DNA of 46,142 bases from an uncultured Bacteroidales bacterium (GCA_900315705.1 ONAB01000028.1:1-46142); one strand, 5' to 3'; numbered from the stretch's first letter, positions 7,752 through 16,666 are shown. The notes: generated by a model not told the origin, from the sequence alone. Numbers and translations are program-made.

Positions 7752-8172
7752 TGGGGAGACCTTCAAAATCGAGGAAGAGTTTCTTCTGGTCCTCCCGAAT
7801 GGGAATGGAGGTGTGGGTTTGTCGGTCAAAACCAGCGAGAACGCTGTAACAAGTGGTCTTGACCACATTGGTACGCGTATCTCGCAGTTGTTGCATCATT
7901 TTAACGCTTTTGTGACCGATGGAGACGATTCTGGTTTCACAGACAAGCTGGTCGTGGAATTCCACGCCTTGTTTGAAATCGAGCTCCACGTGGACGAGAA
8001 CCAAGTCCATAGTGCGCCAATCCACAGGGACGCCCAGGACGTGCTCGAAATAGCAGCTCCGACCGTAATCGAAATAGTTGCATTGTGCACCATTGTTGAC
8101 GTGCACAAACGGGTCCAAATCACTCATCCGCACCTGGATAGGCACGGAGAACTGATAGGTGTCGGTCTGCAT
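7744..8172 (-). CDS. Acyl-CoA thioesterase, 4HBT hotdog family (YbgC/FadM-like)
   Basis: This 142-residue protein has the hotdog-fold signature at its N-terminus: 'VRMSDLDPFVHVNNGAQCNY' followed by FDYGR, where the Asp in SDLDP and the HVNN segment correspond to the 4HBT active-site region. A central 'LVHVELDFKQGVEFHDQLVC' is also typical. It probably hydrolyses acyl-CoA or acyl-ACP thioesters in the cytosol; chain-length specificity cannot be read. Its stop overlaps the methyltransferase start by 8 bp, and rpsT lies 8 bp upstream, so the three are likely one transcript from the rpsT promoter. Confidence 0.85.
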   Translation of the reverse strand: MQTDTYQFSVPIQVRMSDLDPFVHVNNGAQCNYFDYGRSCYFEHVLGVPVDWRTMDLVLVHVELDFKQGVEFHDQLVCETRIVSIGHKSVKMMQQLRDTRTNVVKTTCYSVLAGFDRQTHTSIPIREDQKKLFLDFEGLPND

Positions 8173-8180
8173 CTCTGGTT

Positions 8181-8432
8181 TTAGAGGGCGTTGATTTTCT
8201 TCATCAGGCCGGATTTGAGGTTAGCGGCCTTGTTCTTGTGGATCATTCCTCTCTTGGCGAGTTTGTCAATCATAGAGGTCATCGCAGACAATTTGCTGCT
8301 CGCCTCGTTCTTATCCTCGATGGCGCGGATGTCTCTCAAGGCATTGCGCATTGTCTTGGAATAATAACGATTCTCCAATCTCTTTTTCTCGTTTGCTCTG
8401 ATTCTTTTGATGGATGACTTATGGTTTGCCAT
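8181..8432 (-). CDS. rpsT: 30S ribosomal protein S20
   Basis: An 83-residue, strongly basic helical protein with the S20 pattern: [20 protein letters not shown] at the N-terminus, then [12 protein letters not shown] and '[20 protein letters not shown]' at the C-terminus. It binds 16S rRNA in the body of the small subunit. Its length is typical. It appears to lead a transcript carrying the thioesterase and the RNA methyltransferase downstream. Confidence 0.97.
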   Translation of the reverse strand: MANHKSSIKRIRANEKKRLENRYYSKTMRNALRDIRAIEDKNEASSKLSAMTSMIDKLAKRGMIHKNKAANLKSGLMKKINAL

Positions 8433-8478
8433 TTCTTACTTTGATTTATAATTTGTTACGTTTAAAATTTTCGGGCGG

Positions 8479-8508
8479 CAAAAATACACTTTTTTTGTTA
8501 TCATTCAA
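8479..8508 (-). promoter_or_regulatory. rpsT promoter (-33/-7)
   Basis: On the minus strand TTG (8508-8506) is followed after 19 bp by TATTTTTG (8486-8479), 46 bp before the start codon. This is the best -33/-7 pair in the window for the TTTG-N19-21-TAnnTTTG consensus. Confidence 0.65.
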
Positions 8509-8522
8509 CCGCCCCGGATTTT

Positions 8523-11222
8523 TTATTTTTCGACAGGGTTTTCAGGCGTCTTTGATCTCCGGCGAGAGGCGGGTTGCTCCTCGTCAGGCTCGGTTTCCAC
8601 CTTGGTGTCTGCATCAGTCTTGTCGGCCTTGGCCTTGCGTTTGCGTTCGGGCTTGGCTTGTGTCTGGGGCATCTCCACGTGGCGCACATACACGTCGCGC
8701 TGCGGGAACGGGATCTCGATATGGTTCCTGTTGAGCGTATTGTAAATCACCTCCTTGACTTTGGCCACGAAGGCGGCCTTCTCTTCCACCAGCACCCAGC
8801 ACATCACGAAGAGGTCCACGCTGCTCTCCCCGAAGTCGTTGAATATCACCGAAATCCCCTGGTTGGTATCCACGATGCTCTTTCCTGCGGAGGTCTTGGC
8901 CTGCAACTGGTTGAGGTCCTTGAGCAGCAGTTCGCGCACCTTGTCCACGTTGACGCCGTAGGCCACGCCCACGGGCACTTTCACCAGCACATAGCCGTGG
9001 TTGCGGGTGAGGTTCTTGAAGTTCTTGCTGAACAGGGCGGCGTTCTGGAAGGCGATGACGCAGCCGTCGAGGGTGACAATCTGCGTGCTTTGATAGTTGA
9101 TGCTCTCCACCTTACCCTGCACCCCGTCACACTCGATGTAGTCGCCCACGCGCAGGCGCCCGGTCATCAAGGAGATGCCGTAGATGAAGTTCTCCAAGAG
9201 GTCTTTCATAGCAAAACCGAGACCAGTGGCCAAACCTGCCATCACGATGGAGATGCCGCTGCTGGGCACTTGCAGGATGACCAGGGCAGAAATCACATAA
9301 AGGCCCCATACCACAAAGGAGATGATGTTATTGGCCAGCGTGGCGTTGCCCTGCCCACGCACCAGCGAGTCTCTCTTCTTGCGTTTGCGCAACACCTTGT
9401 AGAACGCCTTGATGGCATAGTTGAGGTAGCGGAACAGGAAATAGAGTTCCAGCACCAGACATATCTTATATAAGGAGAGTTGAATAAGACCTGGCTTGTT
9501 GAGGAATACATACTCGAAGATTTTCCGGCAGAACGAGCTCATCTCGAAGATATCGGCGGCCCAATAGACGCTGGCGGGCACAGAGAGCACCGCCAAGATG
9601 GGAAGCAGGGCCTTCATTATAAAGTCGTAGAACCAAGTGTAGGTGATATATTCCCCCTTGAGCATCTTGGGCTGCAGTTTCTTGTAAGCTTTCACCAAAT
9701 CCACCGGCTGTTTCTTGAACTCGCTGTCGCTATCCTTCACAATCCGGCGAATCAGATGCCGCTGCTCGTAGATTTTGGAAAGGTCGTAGATGCAAGTGAT
9801 GGTTTGGATGGCGGCCAGCTGAATGGTCCACCATATCATCACCTGGACTGCCAGAAGCACGAATCCGCTCCAGGCGGCCACGGTAGCCACCACCATAGCC
9901 ACTAAGGAGATGACCGTATATACGATGTCGCTGTCGGGCAGTTTGACGATTTTCTTCTTCATCACAATGAACTGCCAGATGGTGAACAGCAGCAGGATAG
10001 GCGGGTAAATCAGATTGACCAGATTGTTCGGTATCAGCACAATACGGAACACAATCACCAGAAGGGCCATCAAGATAAACGGGAAATAGGCGCGCACTCC
10101 CGCACGAATCTGTTTATCGGAAAGACGGATCAGCAGCGAGACCAGAATCACCTCCACCAGCCAGGCGAACGTGGTCATCAGGTTGATGGCCATCAGCACG
10201 AAATTCTGCTTCACATAGAAGCGGGCGATGGAGATGGAGATGGCGAAGATAGCCACCCCGCAGGCGATGGTGAGGAAGGGACGCTTGTTGTTGTCGGCAA
10301 TGCGCTCGCGCCACTTCTTGGGCAGCACCCAGCGCATAATGACGTAGCTGAGCAGGCTGGCAACGAGGATGTAGAAGAGCATAAAGACACTGACGCCGTA
10401 GATGACAGGGCCGCGCCATTCGGAGGTGCGCCCCAGGGGCTTGTACTTGTCGTCCACATCCTTTTTGGCCAGGATGTACGACATTTTGAAGCGTTTCAAG
10501 GTTTTGAAATAGCTGCCGGAGCCATTGACAAAGATGTTCTTCTGCATCTTCTCGTAACGGGCGAGGGCGTAGTTATTGAGTTTTTCCACTCGTTTGCTGA
10601 CCCGCTCGTAGTACTCCTGGTCGCGTTCCACATTCTCGAGGATTTTAGCATAGTTGTCGCGGATAGCGGTGGCGTAGTCCACGCAGGCCTCACGGTCTTT
10701 CAGCCCCTGTTCGTCGAGAAAATAGGGGGCGATTTTGGAGGTGTCGAGCAGCCTTTTGGGCATCATCTGCCGGATGGAGTCGGGCAGGGTCGCGATATCG
10801 CCGTTGGGCAGGAGGCGCGGGGGCAGGTTCATCAGGATCTCGATGAGGGCGTCATAGCGCTCGATTTCAGAACGGAGGCGTTCTTTCATCTTCTCGTATG
10901 GCATATGGCGGTTTTTGAGCGTGCGGTACTGCTCGGTGGCCGCCTGGCAGGCGTAGGCCATATCAAAGGTGAAGTCGGAGTTCTGTGAATAGAGCATCAG
11001 TCCTATCTGATTGCTCTTCTGCAACATAGCCACCAGATTGGCGTGTTGTGCAGAGGTGCGTTGCTCCATCCGGGCCATAATGGCCTTCTGGTCTTTGTAG
11101 GTCTGCTCCAGCTCGGCACGGAGCACCCCGATGGTCTGGGGAAGGTCTTTCTCCTTGAGCACAGCGTGTGCCTGGAAAACGGTGAGCACCGACAGCAGGA
11201 GGAGTAGGAGGATTCTTTTCAT
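8523..11222 (-). CDS. Large mechanosensitive channel (MscS/MscK-type) with exported N-terminal domain
   Basis: From ATG 11222 the protein has 899 residues and starts with a signal peptide (MKRILLLLLLSVLTVFQAHA). An earlier in-frame ATG at 11288 lies upstream of the -7 element and was rejected. The order is signal peptide, long coiled-coil-prone periplasmic region, a cluster of about eight to ten membrane helices from roughly residue 280, then the MscS pore and beta domain: 'GISIVMAGLATGLGFAMKDL' pore helix, GDYIECDGVQGKVESINYQS, and 'VDLFVMCWVLVEEKAAFVAK'. The C-terminal tail is charged and low in complexity (Lys, Glu, Arg, Pro). It would release solutes on hypo-osmotic shock. The size and exported N-terminus match MscK/MscM-like channels rather than the small MscS. 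It is apparently monocistronic. Confidence 0.88.
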   Translation of the reverse strand: MKRILLLLLLSVLTVFQAHAVLKEKDLPQTIGVLRAELEQTYKDQKAIMARMEQRTSAQHANLVAMLQKSNQIGLMLYSQNSDFTFDMAYACQAATEQYRTLKNRHMPYEKMKERLRSEIERYDALIEILMNLPPRLLPNGDIATLPDSIRQMMPKRLLDTSKIAPYFLDEQGLKDREACVDYATAIRDNYAKILENVERDQEYYERVSKRVEKLNNYALARYEKMQKNIFVNGSGSYFKTLKRFKMSYILAKKDVDDKYKPLGRTSEWRGPVIYGVSVFMLFYILVASLLSYVIMRWVLPKKWRERIADNNKRPFLTIACGVAIFAISISIARFYVKQNFVLMAINLMTTFAWLVEVILVSLLIRLSDKQIRAGVRAYFPFILMALLVIVFRIVLIPNNLVNLIYPPILLLFTIWQFIVMKKKIVKLPDSDIVYTVISLVAMVVATVAAWSGFVLLAVQVMIWWTIQLAAIQTITCIYDLSKIYEQRHLIRRIVKDSDSEFKKQPVDLVKAYKKLQPKMLKGEYITYTWFYDFIMKALLPILAVLSVPASVYWAADIFEMSSFCRKIFEYVFLNKPGLIQLSLYKICLVLELYFLFRYLNYAIKAFYKVLRKRKKRDSLVRGQGNATLANNIISFVVWGLYVISALVILQVPSSGISIVMAGLATGLGFAMKDLLENFIYGISLMTGRLRVGDYIECDGVQGKVESINYQSTQIVTLDGCVIAFQNAALFSKNFKNLTRNHGYVLVKVPVGVAYGVNVDKVRELLLKDLNQLQAKTSAGKSIVDTNQGISVIFNDFGESSVDLFVMCWVLVEEKAAFVAKVKEVIYNTLNRNHIEIPFPQRDVYVRHVEMPQTQAKPERKRKAKADKTDADTKVETEPDEEQPASRRRSKTPENPVEK

Positions 11223-11267
11223 AAAACTAATTAAACTAAAATCAAAAAGAAGATTGTAAAAAGAGTG

Positions 11268-11275
11268 CAAAAGTA
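11268..11275 (-). promoter_or_regulatory. -7 element for the large MscS-type gene
   Basis: The minus strand reads TACTTTTG 46 bp upstream of ATG 11222. This position decides the start choice for the channel gene. Confidence 0.6.
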
Positions 11276-11339
11276 CATTTTTTTTCATTGCAGTCCTTCA
11301 AAAACGGAAACGGGGGACGCATCTTGTCCACATCACAAG

Positions 11340-11419
11340 GTCACCACAACGTGAAGACGGGGCGCGATTTACGAAAGAGGTCTATGATCTAGTCACCACA
11401 ACGTAGAGACGGGGCGCGA
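11340..11419. repeat. 28-bp direct repeat pair with palindromic core
   Basis: GTCACCACAACGT..GACGGGGCGCGA occurs at 11340-11367 and 11392-11419 with two differences, 52 bp apart. The second copy continues into CCCGTCT, so GACGGG...CCCGTC forms an imperfect palindrome around CGCG. It lies between the esterase and the channel gene and has no coding content. Confidence 0.75.
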
Positions 11420-11457
11420 CCCGTCTGTTCCCCTGCGCACATACGATACCCCCTCCC

Positions 11458-11513
11458 TCAATTCTCAATTCTCAATTCTCCATTCTCCATTCTCCATTCT
11501 CAACTCTCCATTC
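11458..11513. repeat. Period-7 degenerate tandem array after the esterase gene
   Basis: About eight heptamers: TCA then ATTCTCA x2, ATTCTCC x3, ATTCTCA, ACTCTCC, ATTCATC. It ends at the esterase stop codon, mirroring the array at the tolC-like stop. Confidence 0.8.
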
Positions 11514-11514
11514 A

Positions 11515-13119
11515 TCAATATTTCACCGTCTTGCTAAACTCCACCCCGTTCTTGTATTTTCCGGAGAATGTAAGCGAGCGTTTGGACTCATCGCTGAAGA
11601 AGAGCACCCTGACTGCCTTGGGACTTTCCTCCAACAAGACACCACCCGTGACCTTCCAATAGATTTCGGCGATGTTGGCGTTATCGTAGCGGAACTCCAG
11701 CGGCCGGTCGGCGGAATGGCGCAAGCGCAACGGCACCGGCACCATTTCCCCATAGAAGAAACGGGCCACGGAGTCGCGGATGGTGTAGAAATAGGGCACT
11801 ATATTGCGATGCTCGTCCACGTGCAGGCTGTGTCCCCCACCCTTCTTGGTGAAAAGACGGCTGCGCATCCCGTGACGATGGGCATACTGGTCGATGCAGT
11901 AGGAACCAAACATCTTGGAGATCATCTGGTCGTGAAGGGAATTGCCCTTGTTGGCTCCGGGTGATTTGCCCCCGTCATCGTGTCCAATCACCCCGCCGGC
12001 GGGATTGAGGATGCTCTTGAAGGGATAGTCGTGTCCATAGGGCACGATGGCATCCGCATCGCCGTGGAAGGAGATGATGGCCGTGGAGGGGGAATTTTGC
12101 AGTATCAGCATATCGTGCACCGCGCCCCAGAGGTTGGCCACAGCCCGCACCTTGACCTTCTCGGGACAATCGGTCGCCAGTTTTGCGATTTTGCCCTCGT
12201 CGAGGACGGTTTGCGGGCGATCCTTGTCGCGCATAAAGGCCACGTTAAGAGCCGTGATGGCACCAGCGCTCGAACCGCCCACGAAGACCCAGTCGGGGTT
12301 GATGCGGTAAGTGGAGGCACGATGCAGCATATAGCGCACGGCGGCGTGCACATCCTGCACGGCACGATAGCCAGCCTTGTCGATGGACTCGCGATAGGGC
12401 ACAAAACCCATCCTGTAGTTCGGGGAGACCACCACATAACCCAGCGAGGCGTAATGGCGGCACCACTTGACGATCGGGTCGTCCTGCTTGTCGCCGTTGA
12501 AGAAGGCGCCACCGTGGACAAACACCATCATCGGGCGGCGCGACGAGCCGCCGTCGTCCGGCTCATAGATGTCCATCTTCAAGTCGAGCGGCTGCATTCC
12601 CATCAAGAGATTGGGAATCTTGCGGGCATATATTTTCGCAAAACTCTCGTCGGCATCAGGATACTGCGACCAATAGCCTTCCGCCTTGGCATAGACAACG
12701 TCTTTCTTCACCTTCACCTTATAGAGTGGCGACTCGTACTGGGCTGTAAATGCTTTGTAATCGGGTATGTCGAGGGGTTTTATGGAAAAGTGCTTGGGAA
12801 GAGGGTCGCCGGCGCGGCATTTCACACGCTCCCCCTCTTTCCGGATACGGATGGTGACGCGCTCGGCCACACCGGGCATATTGAGCGTGCAACTCTTGCG
12901 CCCGATTTGGGCCGTGAAGGGATGCGCCTCCGACACCAGCCGGTCGGCCTTGTAGGCCCTGCCCGTCAATTGGTCATCGGACACCTCATCAAACCGCACC
13001 ACCCAATCGGCATCCTCCATTTCGACAAGATAGGCGGGGTGCTGGCGCAACTGCTGCACATCAAAACTCTCGCAAGAAGCGAAAAGCACGAGAATCAGGA
13101 AATATAGAATCTTCTTCAT
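11515..13119 (-). CDS. Alpha/beta-hydrolase esterase lipoprotein
   Basis: From ATG 13119 the product is 534 residues, beginning with a short lipoprotein signal (MKKILYFLILVLFAS, Cys16). An in-frame start at 13200 would add a non-signal extension and was rejected. The catalytic region shows the oxyanion motif HGGAFFNGDK, the nucleophile elbow GGSSAGA (Ser within G-x-S-x-G), an acidic residue in FHGDADAIVPYGH and a late His in KKGGGHSLHVD, so the triad looks complete. The arrangement resembles BD-FAE/carboxylesterase-type enzymes acting on acyl or feruloyl esters. About 180 residues precede the hydrolase fold and ~90 follow, both of unrecognised type. It is probably anchored in the outer membrane. 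It is divergent from the C10 protease cluster. Confidence 0.85.
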   Translation of the reverse strand: MKKILYFLILVLFASCESFDVQQLRQHPAYLVEMEDADWVVRFDEVSDDQLTGRAYKADRLVSEAHPFTAQIGRKSCTLNMPGVAERVTIRIRKEGERVKCRAGDPLPKHFSIKPLDIPDYKAFTAQYESPLYKVKVKKDVVYAKAEGYWSQYPDADESFAKIYARKIPNLLMGMQPLDLKMDIYEPDDGGSSRRPMMVFVHGGAFFNGDKQDDPIVKWCRHYASLGYVVVSPNYRMGFVPYRESIDKAGYRAVQDVHAAVRYMLHRASTYRINPDWVFVGGSSAGAITALNVAFMRDKDRPQTVLDEGKIAKLATDCPEKVKVRAVANLWGAVHDMLILQNSPSTAIISFHGDADAIVPYGHDYPFKSILNPAGGVIGHDDGGKSPGANKGNSLHDQMISKMFGSYCIDQYAHRHGMRSRLFTKKGGGHSLHVDEHRNIVPYFYTIRDSVARFFYGEMVPVPLRLRHSADRPLEFRYDNANIAEIYWKVTGGVLLEESPKAVRVLFFSDESKRSLTFSGKYKNGVEFSKTVKY

Positions 13120-13187
13120 TTTACGCACAATTACATCCACTGCCAGAGGCAAAAACCAGTTGCTTCCACAGTCTTTTTTAGAATTTG

Positions 13188-13195
13188 CAAACTTA
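13188..13195 (-). promoter_or_regulatory. -7 element for the esterase lipoprotein gene
   Basis: The minus strand reads TAAGTTTG, matching TAnnTTTG, 69 bp upstream of ATG 13119. Confidence 0.45.
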
Positions 13196-13240
13196 CACAA
13201 AAGTTTTGAATTAAAGAATCATTCTGCAACCTAACTTTTT

Positions 13241-13268
13241 CTGTTCGCTGTTCACACATCACTGTTCA
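13241..13268. repeat. Short period-7 array upstream of the C10 protease promoter
   Basis: Four heptamers, CTGTTCG, CTGTTCA, CACATCA and CTGTTCA, end 10 bp before the -7 element at 13279-13286. Confidence 0.6.
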
Positions 13269-13278
13269 CTTTTTTTGC

Positions 13279-13286
13279 TATATTTG
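13279..13286 (+). promoter_or_regulatory. -7 element for the C10 protease cluster
   Basis: TATATTTG lies 22 bp upstream of ATG 13308, implying a short leader and excluding the in-frame start at 13275. Confidence 0.6.
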
Positions 13287-13307
13287 CGCCCTCAATTTTT
13301 AACCCCT

Positions 13308-15437
13308 ATGAAAAAACTCTATTTTACCTTATTATTGGTGATTTGTGGTCTGTTTTTCGGCACCCTGAGTGCACAACAAGCCACTCAGGAGCAGGCCTCC
13401 CTCGCCTGTTCCCATTTTCTGGCCGACCGTTTTTATCCCCAGACGGCCCCCTCTTTCAAATTTGAAGAGGCCCTCACGAATGAGAACGGCGATGTTTGCC
13501 TTTACCGTTTCAGTCTGGACGGGACGGGATTTGTCATTGTCTCCGCCTCCCAGTCGGTGATGCCGGTGCTGGCCTACTCTTTTGACGACAATTTCGAGAT
13601 GATTCCTCCTGTGAAGGACATCCTGCATCTTTACGGACAGGTGGTGCGCGCTACCGAGGAGGGCAATGCCCCCGCCGACCTGAAGGGTGTGGCCGACTGG
13701 AGGCGCTATCTTTCGGATGATTTCACCCCCAGTGCCCCCAAGACGCCCACACAGGGACCGCTGTTGACCACCCGTTGGAACCAGAACAAGTTTTATAACA
13801 CCTATTGTCCTTGGGATGCCGCTGCCGGCAGTTACTACGACTACCGTGTCCCCAACGGCTGCGTGGCCCTCGCCTGCGCGCAGATTATGAACTACCACCG
13901 TTTCCCCGACCAGGGCACCGGCGGCAGCACCTACGTGCCGCAGGGCTATCCTCGCCAGACGGTCAACTACACACAGCACCACTACTACTGGAACGCTATG
14001 TGCAACAGACCTGAAAGCTATGCTTGTGAGATTGCGAAATTGGCTTGGCATTTCGGCGTGGCCATCAAGATGGGCTACACTCCCGACGGCTCTGGTGCCC
14101 AGACCGACGACGCTATGCACGAGCTGGCCACGAGATTCCATTATGACGCCAACATCAAGAAATACGAGCAGGACCTGTTCACCGCCGACTCGGCCAGCCG
14201 CGTTTTCTATGTCAATATGCTGAAGGGGGAGATTGACGCCCGCCGACCGGTCTATTACGCCGGTTGTTCGGAATCCAGTTGCCACGCCTACGTGCTGGAC
14301 GGCTATGACAGCGACGACCGTTTCCACCTCAACTACGGCTGGGGCGGCGCCTCCAACGCCTTCTATGCCCTGCAAAGCTTCACGGCCGGCAACACGCATT
14401 ATGACTATAGCGGTTCCGCCATTGTGAAAATATATCCTTCCGGCACCATCCCTGATACTTATTGCCAAGGACACCAGCGCAACACCGCCTCCTTCGGCTA
14501 TGTGGCAGACGGCTCCCCCACCACCAAGCCCTACCAGCCCAACCCCGACTGTTCCTGGATGGTGGCCGTGCCCAACGCAAGCTCCTACACCTTCAGTTTC
14601 GACCGGCTGGACCTCAACCCTAATGTGGACTATGTGACCATCTACAACGGTCCCACAGTACAAAGCGGCGTGAAAGTCGCGCTGACGGGCAACAACGTGC
14701 CCGGCGGCACCTATACGGTCAATGCCGACAGCGTGCTCATCACCTTCACCACCACGGGTTCTGTCGCCTCCAACACCGACTACTACGGGTTCCTCATCAG
14801 CTACACCTCCGAGCTGGCCACGCCCACTTGCGGCGCCTACAACATCACGGATTGGCACACCGAGTTGTCGGACGGCAGCGCTGACGGCGTCGCCTACCGT
14901 GCAGAGTCGAACTGTTCTTGGAATATCTCGCTCAACTACATCGCCGGCTACGCCTTCAACTTCACCAAGTTCGACCTCGGCTACGGCGATTTCGTGGACA
15001 TCTACGACGCCACCACCAACCCGCCGACACTCCACCAACGTTTCGACATCTACAATCCTCCCACCGGCATCTACAATGTTCCTTTCAGGAAGATGAGGGT
15101 GAACTTCGTCGCCGACAACTACGATCAGAGAGACGGATTTGTGTTCAGCTACTACGCCATCGCCGGCGTGGAGGAGTACAGCGGCCTTGAAGACCTCACC
15201 GTCTATCCCAATCCTGCCTCCGACGCCATTCACGTGCGCTTCAGTCTGGACGAGGCCTCCGCGGTGAACTGCCGTTTGACGGACCTTGCCGGAAAGACCC
15301 TGCGCACTGAATCCATCCCTGCCGAAAGCGGTGAGAACAGCTACACGATTGATGTGTCTTCCCTCTCTTCCGGTTTCTATATGCTGGAGATGTCCACCTC
15401 CAAGGGCAAAGCAGTGCGGAAGGTGATGGTACAGTAA
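13308..15437 (+). CDS. Streptopain-like C10 cysteine protease with two CUB-like domains and T9SS signal
   Basis: This 709-residue secreted protease has a signal peptide (MKKLYFTLLLVICGLFFGTLSA). A Spi-type propeptide occupies about 24-130. The C10 catalytic domain (~150-376) has nucleophile Cys185 in PNGCVALACAQIMNYHRFP and His326 in SCHAYVLDGY, followed by LNYGWGG. Two cysteine-framed CUB-like beta domains follow: 386-500 ('FDRLDLNPNVDYVTIYNGP') and 508-618 ('FTKFDLGYGDFVDIYDATT'). A type A T9SS sorting domain ends the protein ('LTVYPNPASDAIHVRF' ... GFYMLEM). The likely role is a surface or released protease acting on host or environmental proteins, kept inactive until the propeptide is removed. 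Similar C10 enzymes are known in Bacteroides fragilis and periodontal Prevotella. It heads a run of seven co-directional genes. Confidence 0.92.
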   Translation: MKKLYFTLLLVICGLFFGTLSAQQATQEQASLACSHFLADRFYPQTAPSFKFEEALTNENGDVCLYRFSLDGTGFVIVSASQSVMPVLAYSFDDNFEMIPPVKDILHLYGQVVRATEEGNAPADLKGVADWRRYLSDDFTPSAPKTPTQGPLLTTRWNQNKFYNTYCPWDAAAGSYYDYRVPNGCVALACAQIMNYHRFPDQGTGGSTYVPQGYPRQTVNYTQHHYYWNAMCNRPESYACEIAKLAWHFGVAIKMGYTPDGSGAQTDDAMHELATRFHYDANIKKYEQDLFTADSASRVFYVNMLKGEIDARRPVYYAGCSESSCHAYVLDGYDSDDRFHLNYGWGGASNAFYALQSFTAGNTHYDYSGSAIVKIYPSGTIPDTYCQGHQRNTASFGYVADGSPTTKPYQPNPDCSWMVAVPNASSYTFSFDRLDLNPNVDYVTIYNGPTVQSGVKVALTGNNVPGGTYTVNADSVLITFTTTGSVASNTDYYGFLISYTSELATPTCGAYNITDWHTELSDGSADGVAYRAESNCSWNISLNYIAGYAFNFTKFDLGYGDFVDIYDATTNPPTLHQRFDIYNPPTGIYNVPFRKMRVNFVADNYDQRDGFVFSYYAIAGVEEYSGLEDLTVYPNPASDAIHVRFSLDEASAVNCRLTDLAGKTLRTESIPAESGENSYTIDVSSLSSGFYMLEMSTSKGKAVRKVMVQ

Positions 15438-15467
15438 TCCTGCCTCCCCATAAAAAAACTGTTTGTT

Positions 15468-16184
15468 ATGAAAAAGATCATCAGCCTCTTCACACTGCTG
15501 CTATTGCTCGCTGGAATCAGTTCGTGCAATCGCGGGGAGGGCACGGGCGGCACAGGCACCATTGAGGGCACTGTGTTCTCCGTCTTGCATCCCGACGACA
15601 ACTACAACCTCGAGACCGACACCATACCCGCCGCCAAAACGGATGTGTTTCTCGTGTACGGCACCAGCGGGTTTTATGGCGACGATGTGGAGACCGACCA
15701 TACTGGTTTCTACCAGTTCAACTACCTGCGGCCGGGCACCTACACCCTATACGCCTACTCCACCAAGCCCTCCGGCGAGCGCGTGGCCGTGTCGCGGACG
15801 ATAACTGTGGAGCGCGGCAAGGTGACAACCGCCCCCGACATCTACATCCACTCCGGCAAGGCCTACGGCACCTCCATCGTCAAGGGAGTCGTTAACGCCA
15901 CTTATATTGACAAGAACGGAAACGTCACCGGCACCGGGCCCGCCTACGAGCATCGGATGTACATCCAGCGCAAGAGCGAACCCTACCCCTTTGATGATGT
16001 GCGCGCCGGCATCGACGGTGTGTTTATGTTCCAGAAAATCGACCCGGGGCAATATATCGTCTTCACCACCTCGGTGTACAACGAAGACGAGGTACCCTAC
16101 ATCGTCCAAAAGGAGGTCACCGTGGAAGAGGCCGGCACCATTGTGGAAATTCAGGAACCTTTTGCCGTGACCATCCGCCCGTAA
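15468..16184 (+). CDS. Lipoprotein with carboxypeptidase-regulatory-like beta domains
   Basis: The 238-residue product has a lipoprotein signal (MKKIISLFTLLLLLAGISS, Cys20). After a Gly/Thr-rich linker there appear to be two transthyretin-like beta-sandwich units: first 'GTIEGTVFSV...' with DHTGFYQFNYLRPGTYTLYA, then 'IVKGVVNATYI...' with DGVFMFQKIDPGQYIVF. The 'G.Y.F..L.PG.Y.L.A' pattern is the hallmark of CarboxypepD_reg/SdrD-B-like modules used for carbohydrate or protein binding at the surface. No enzyme motif is present. It lies 30 bp after the protease gene and is probably co-transcribed with it. Confidence 0.75.
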   Translation: MKKIISLFTLLLLLAGISSCNRGEGTGGTGTIEGTVFSVLHPDDNYNLETDTIPAAKTDVFLVYGTSGFYGDDVETDHTGFYQFNYLRPGTYTLYAYSTKPSGERVAVSRTITVERGKVTTAPDIYIHSGKAYGTSIVKGVVNATYIDKNGNVTGTGPAYEHRMYIQRKSEPYPFDDVRAGIDGVFMFQKIDPGQYIVFTTSVYNEDEVPYIVQKEVTVEEAGTIVEIQEPFAVTIRP

Positions 16185-16186
16185 AT

Positions 16187-16219
16187 AATAACGAACGCCA
16201 TTGTCCGTTATTCCTTTTT
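16187..16219 (+). terminator. Possible weak terminator or attenuator
   Basis: A 7-bp inverted repeat AATAACG/CGTTATT (16187-16193 and 16206-16212) with a 12-base loop is followed by CCTTTTTATT. It could partly separate the protease-lipoprotein pair from the genes downstream. The stem is short and AT-rich. Confidence 0.35.
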
Positions 16220-16238
16220 ATTAATAACCTACAAAACG

Positions 16239-16655
16239 ATGAAAAAAAACTGGATTATCACGCTCATCCTGATATTGGCCGTATCGTTTGCCGCCGCGCA
16301 GACCACCACGGGCAAGGATTCCAAGAAAAACCTCACCATCAAGGAGTGGAAGAAGCCGGCCGACGGCAAGAGCGCCCGTTTCCTGGACCACGTTACCAAA
16401 TACAACTCCAAGGGTCAAAAGGTGGAAGAGATTGAATACGACTCCAAAGGGACGGTGACCAACCGTGTGGTGTACGAGTACGGCTCCAACGGGAAAGTCT
16501 CCCGCCAGATTATTTATGGCGCAAACAACAAAGTGTACCGCATCCGCAAGTACGAGTACAACACCGACGGCACCAAACACAAGCAATACAACTACGCTCC
16601 CAACGGAAAACTCTTGTCCACCAAGGAATTCGAGTACATCCAGAGCTCCAAGTAA
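16239..16655 (+). CDS. Small exported protein with YD/RHS-like beta repeats
   Basis: A 138-residue protein with a signal peptide (MKKNWIITLILILAVSFAAA, then QTT). The mature part consists of four short repeats of the type 'KYNSKGQKVEEIEYDSKG', 'YEYGSNGKVSRQIIYGANN', 'KYEYNTDGTKHKQYNYAPNG' and KLLSTKEFEY. This is the 'Y-x-x-x-G-K' rhythm also seen in YD/RHS-like and MORN-like proteins. It has no cysteine for lipidation and no sorting domain, so it is probably periplasmic. It ends 11 bp before the VTC gene, suggesting a shared transcript. The function is unknown. Confidence 0.7.
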   Translation: MKKNWIITLILILAVSFAAAQTTTGKDSKKNLTIKEWKKPADGKSARFLDHVTKYNSKGQKVEEIEYDSKGTVTNRVVYEYGSNGKVSRQIIYGANNKVYRIRKYEYNTDGTKHKQYNYAPNGKLLSTKEFEYIQSSK

Positions 16656-16666
16656 GGCACACACCT

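Noticed and set aside
13332-15233. A 633-codon open frame opposite the C10 protease
   Set aside because: The low-complexity Val/Gly-rich translation is typical of an antisense shadow of a GC-biased gene.
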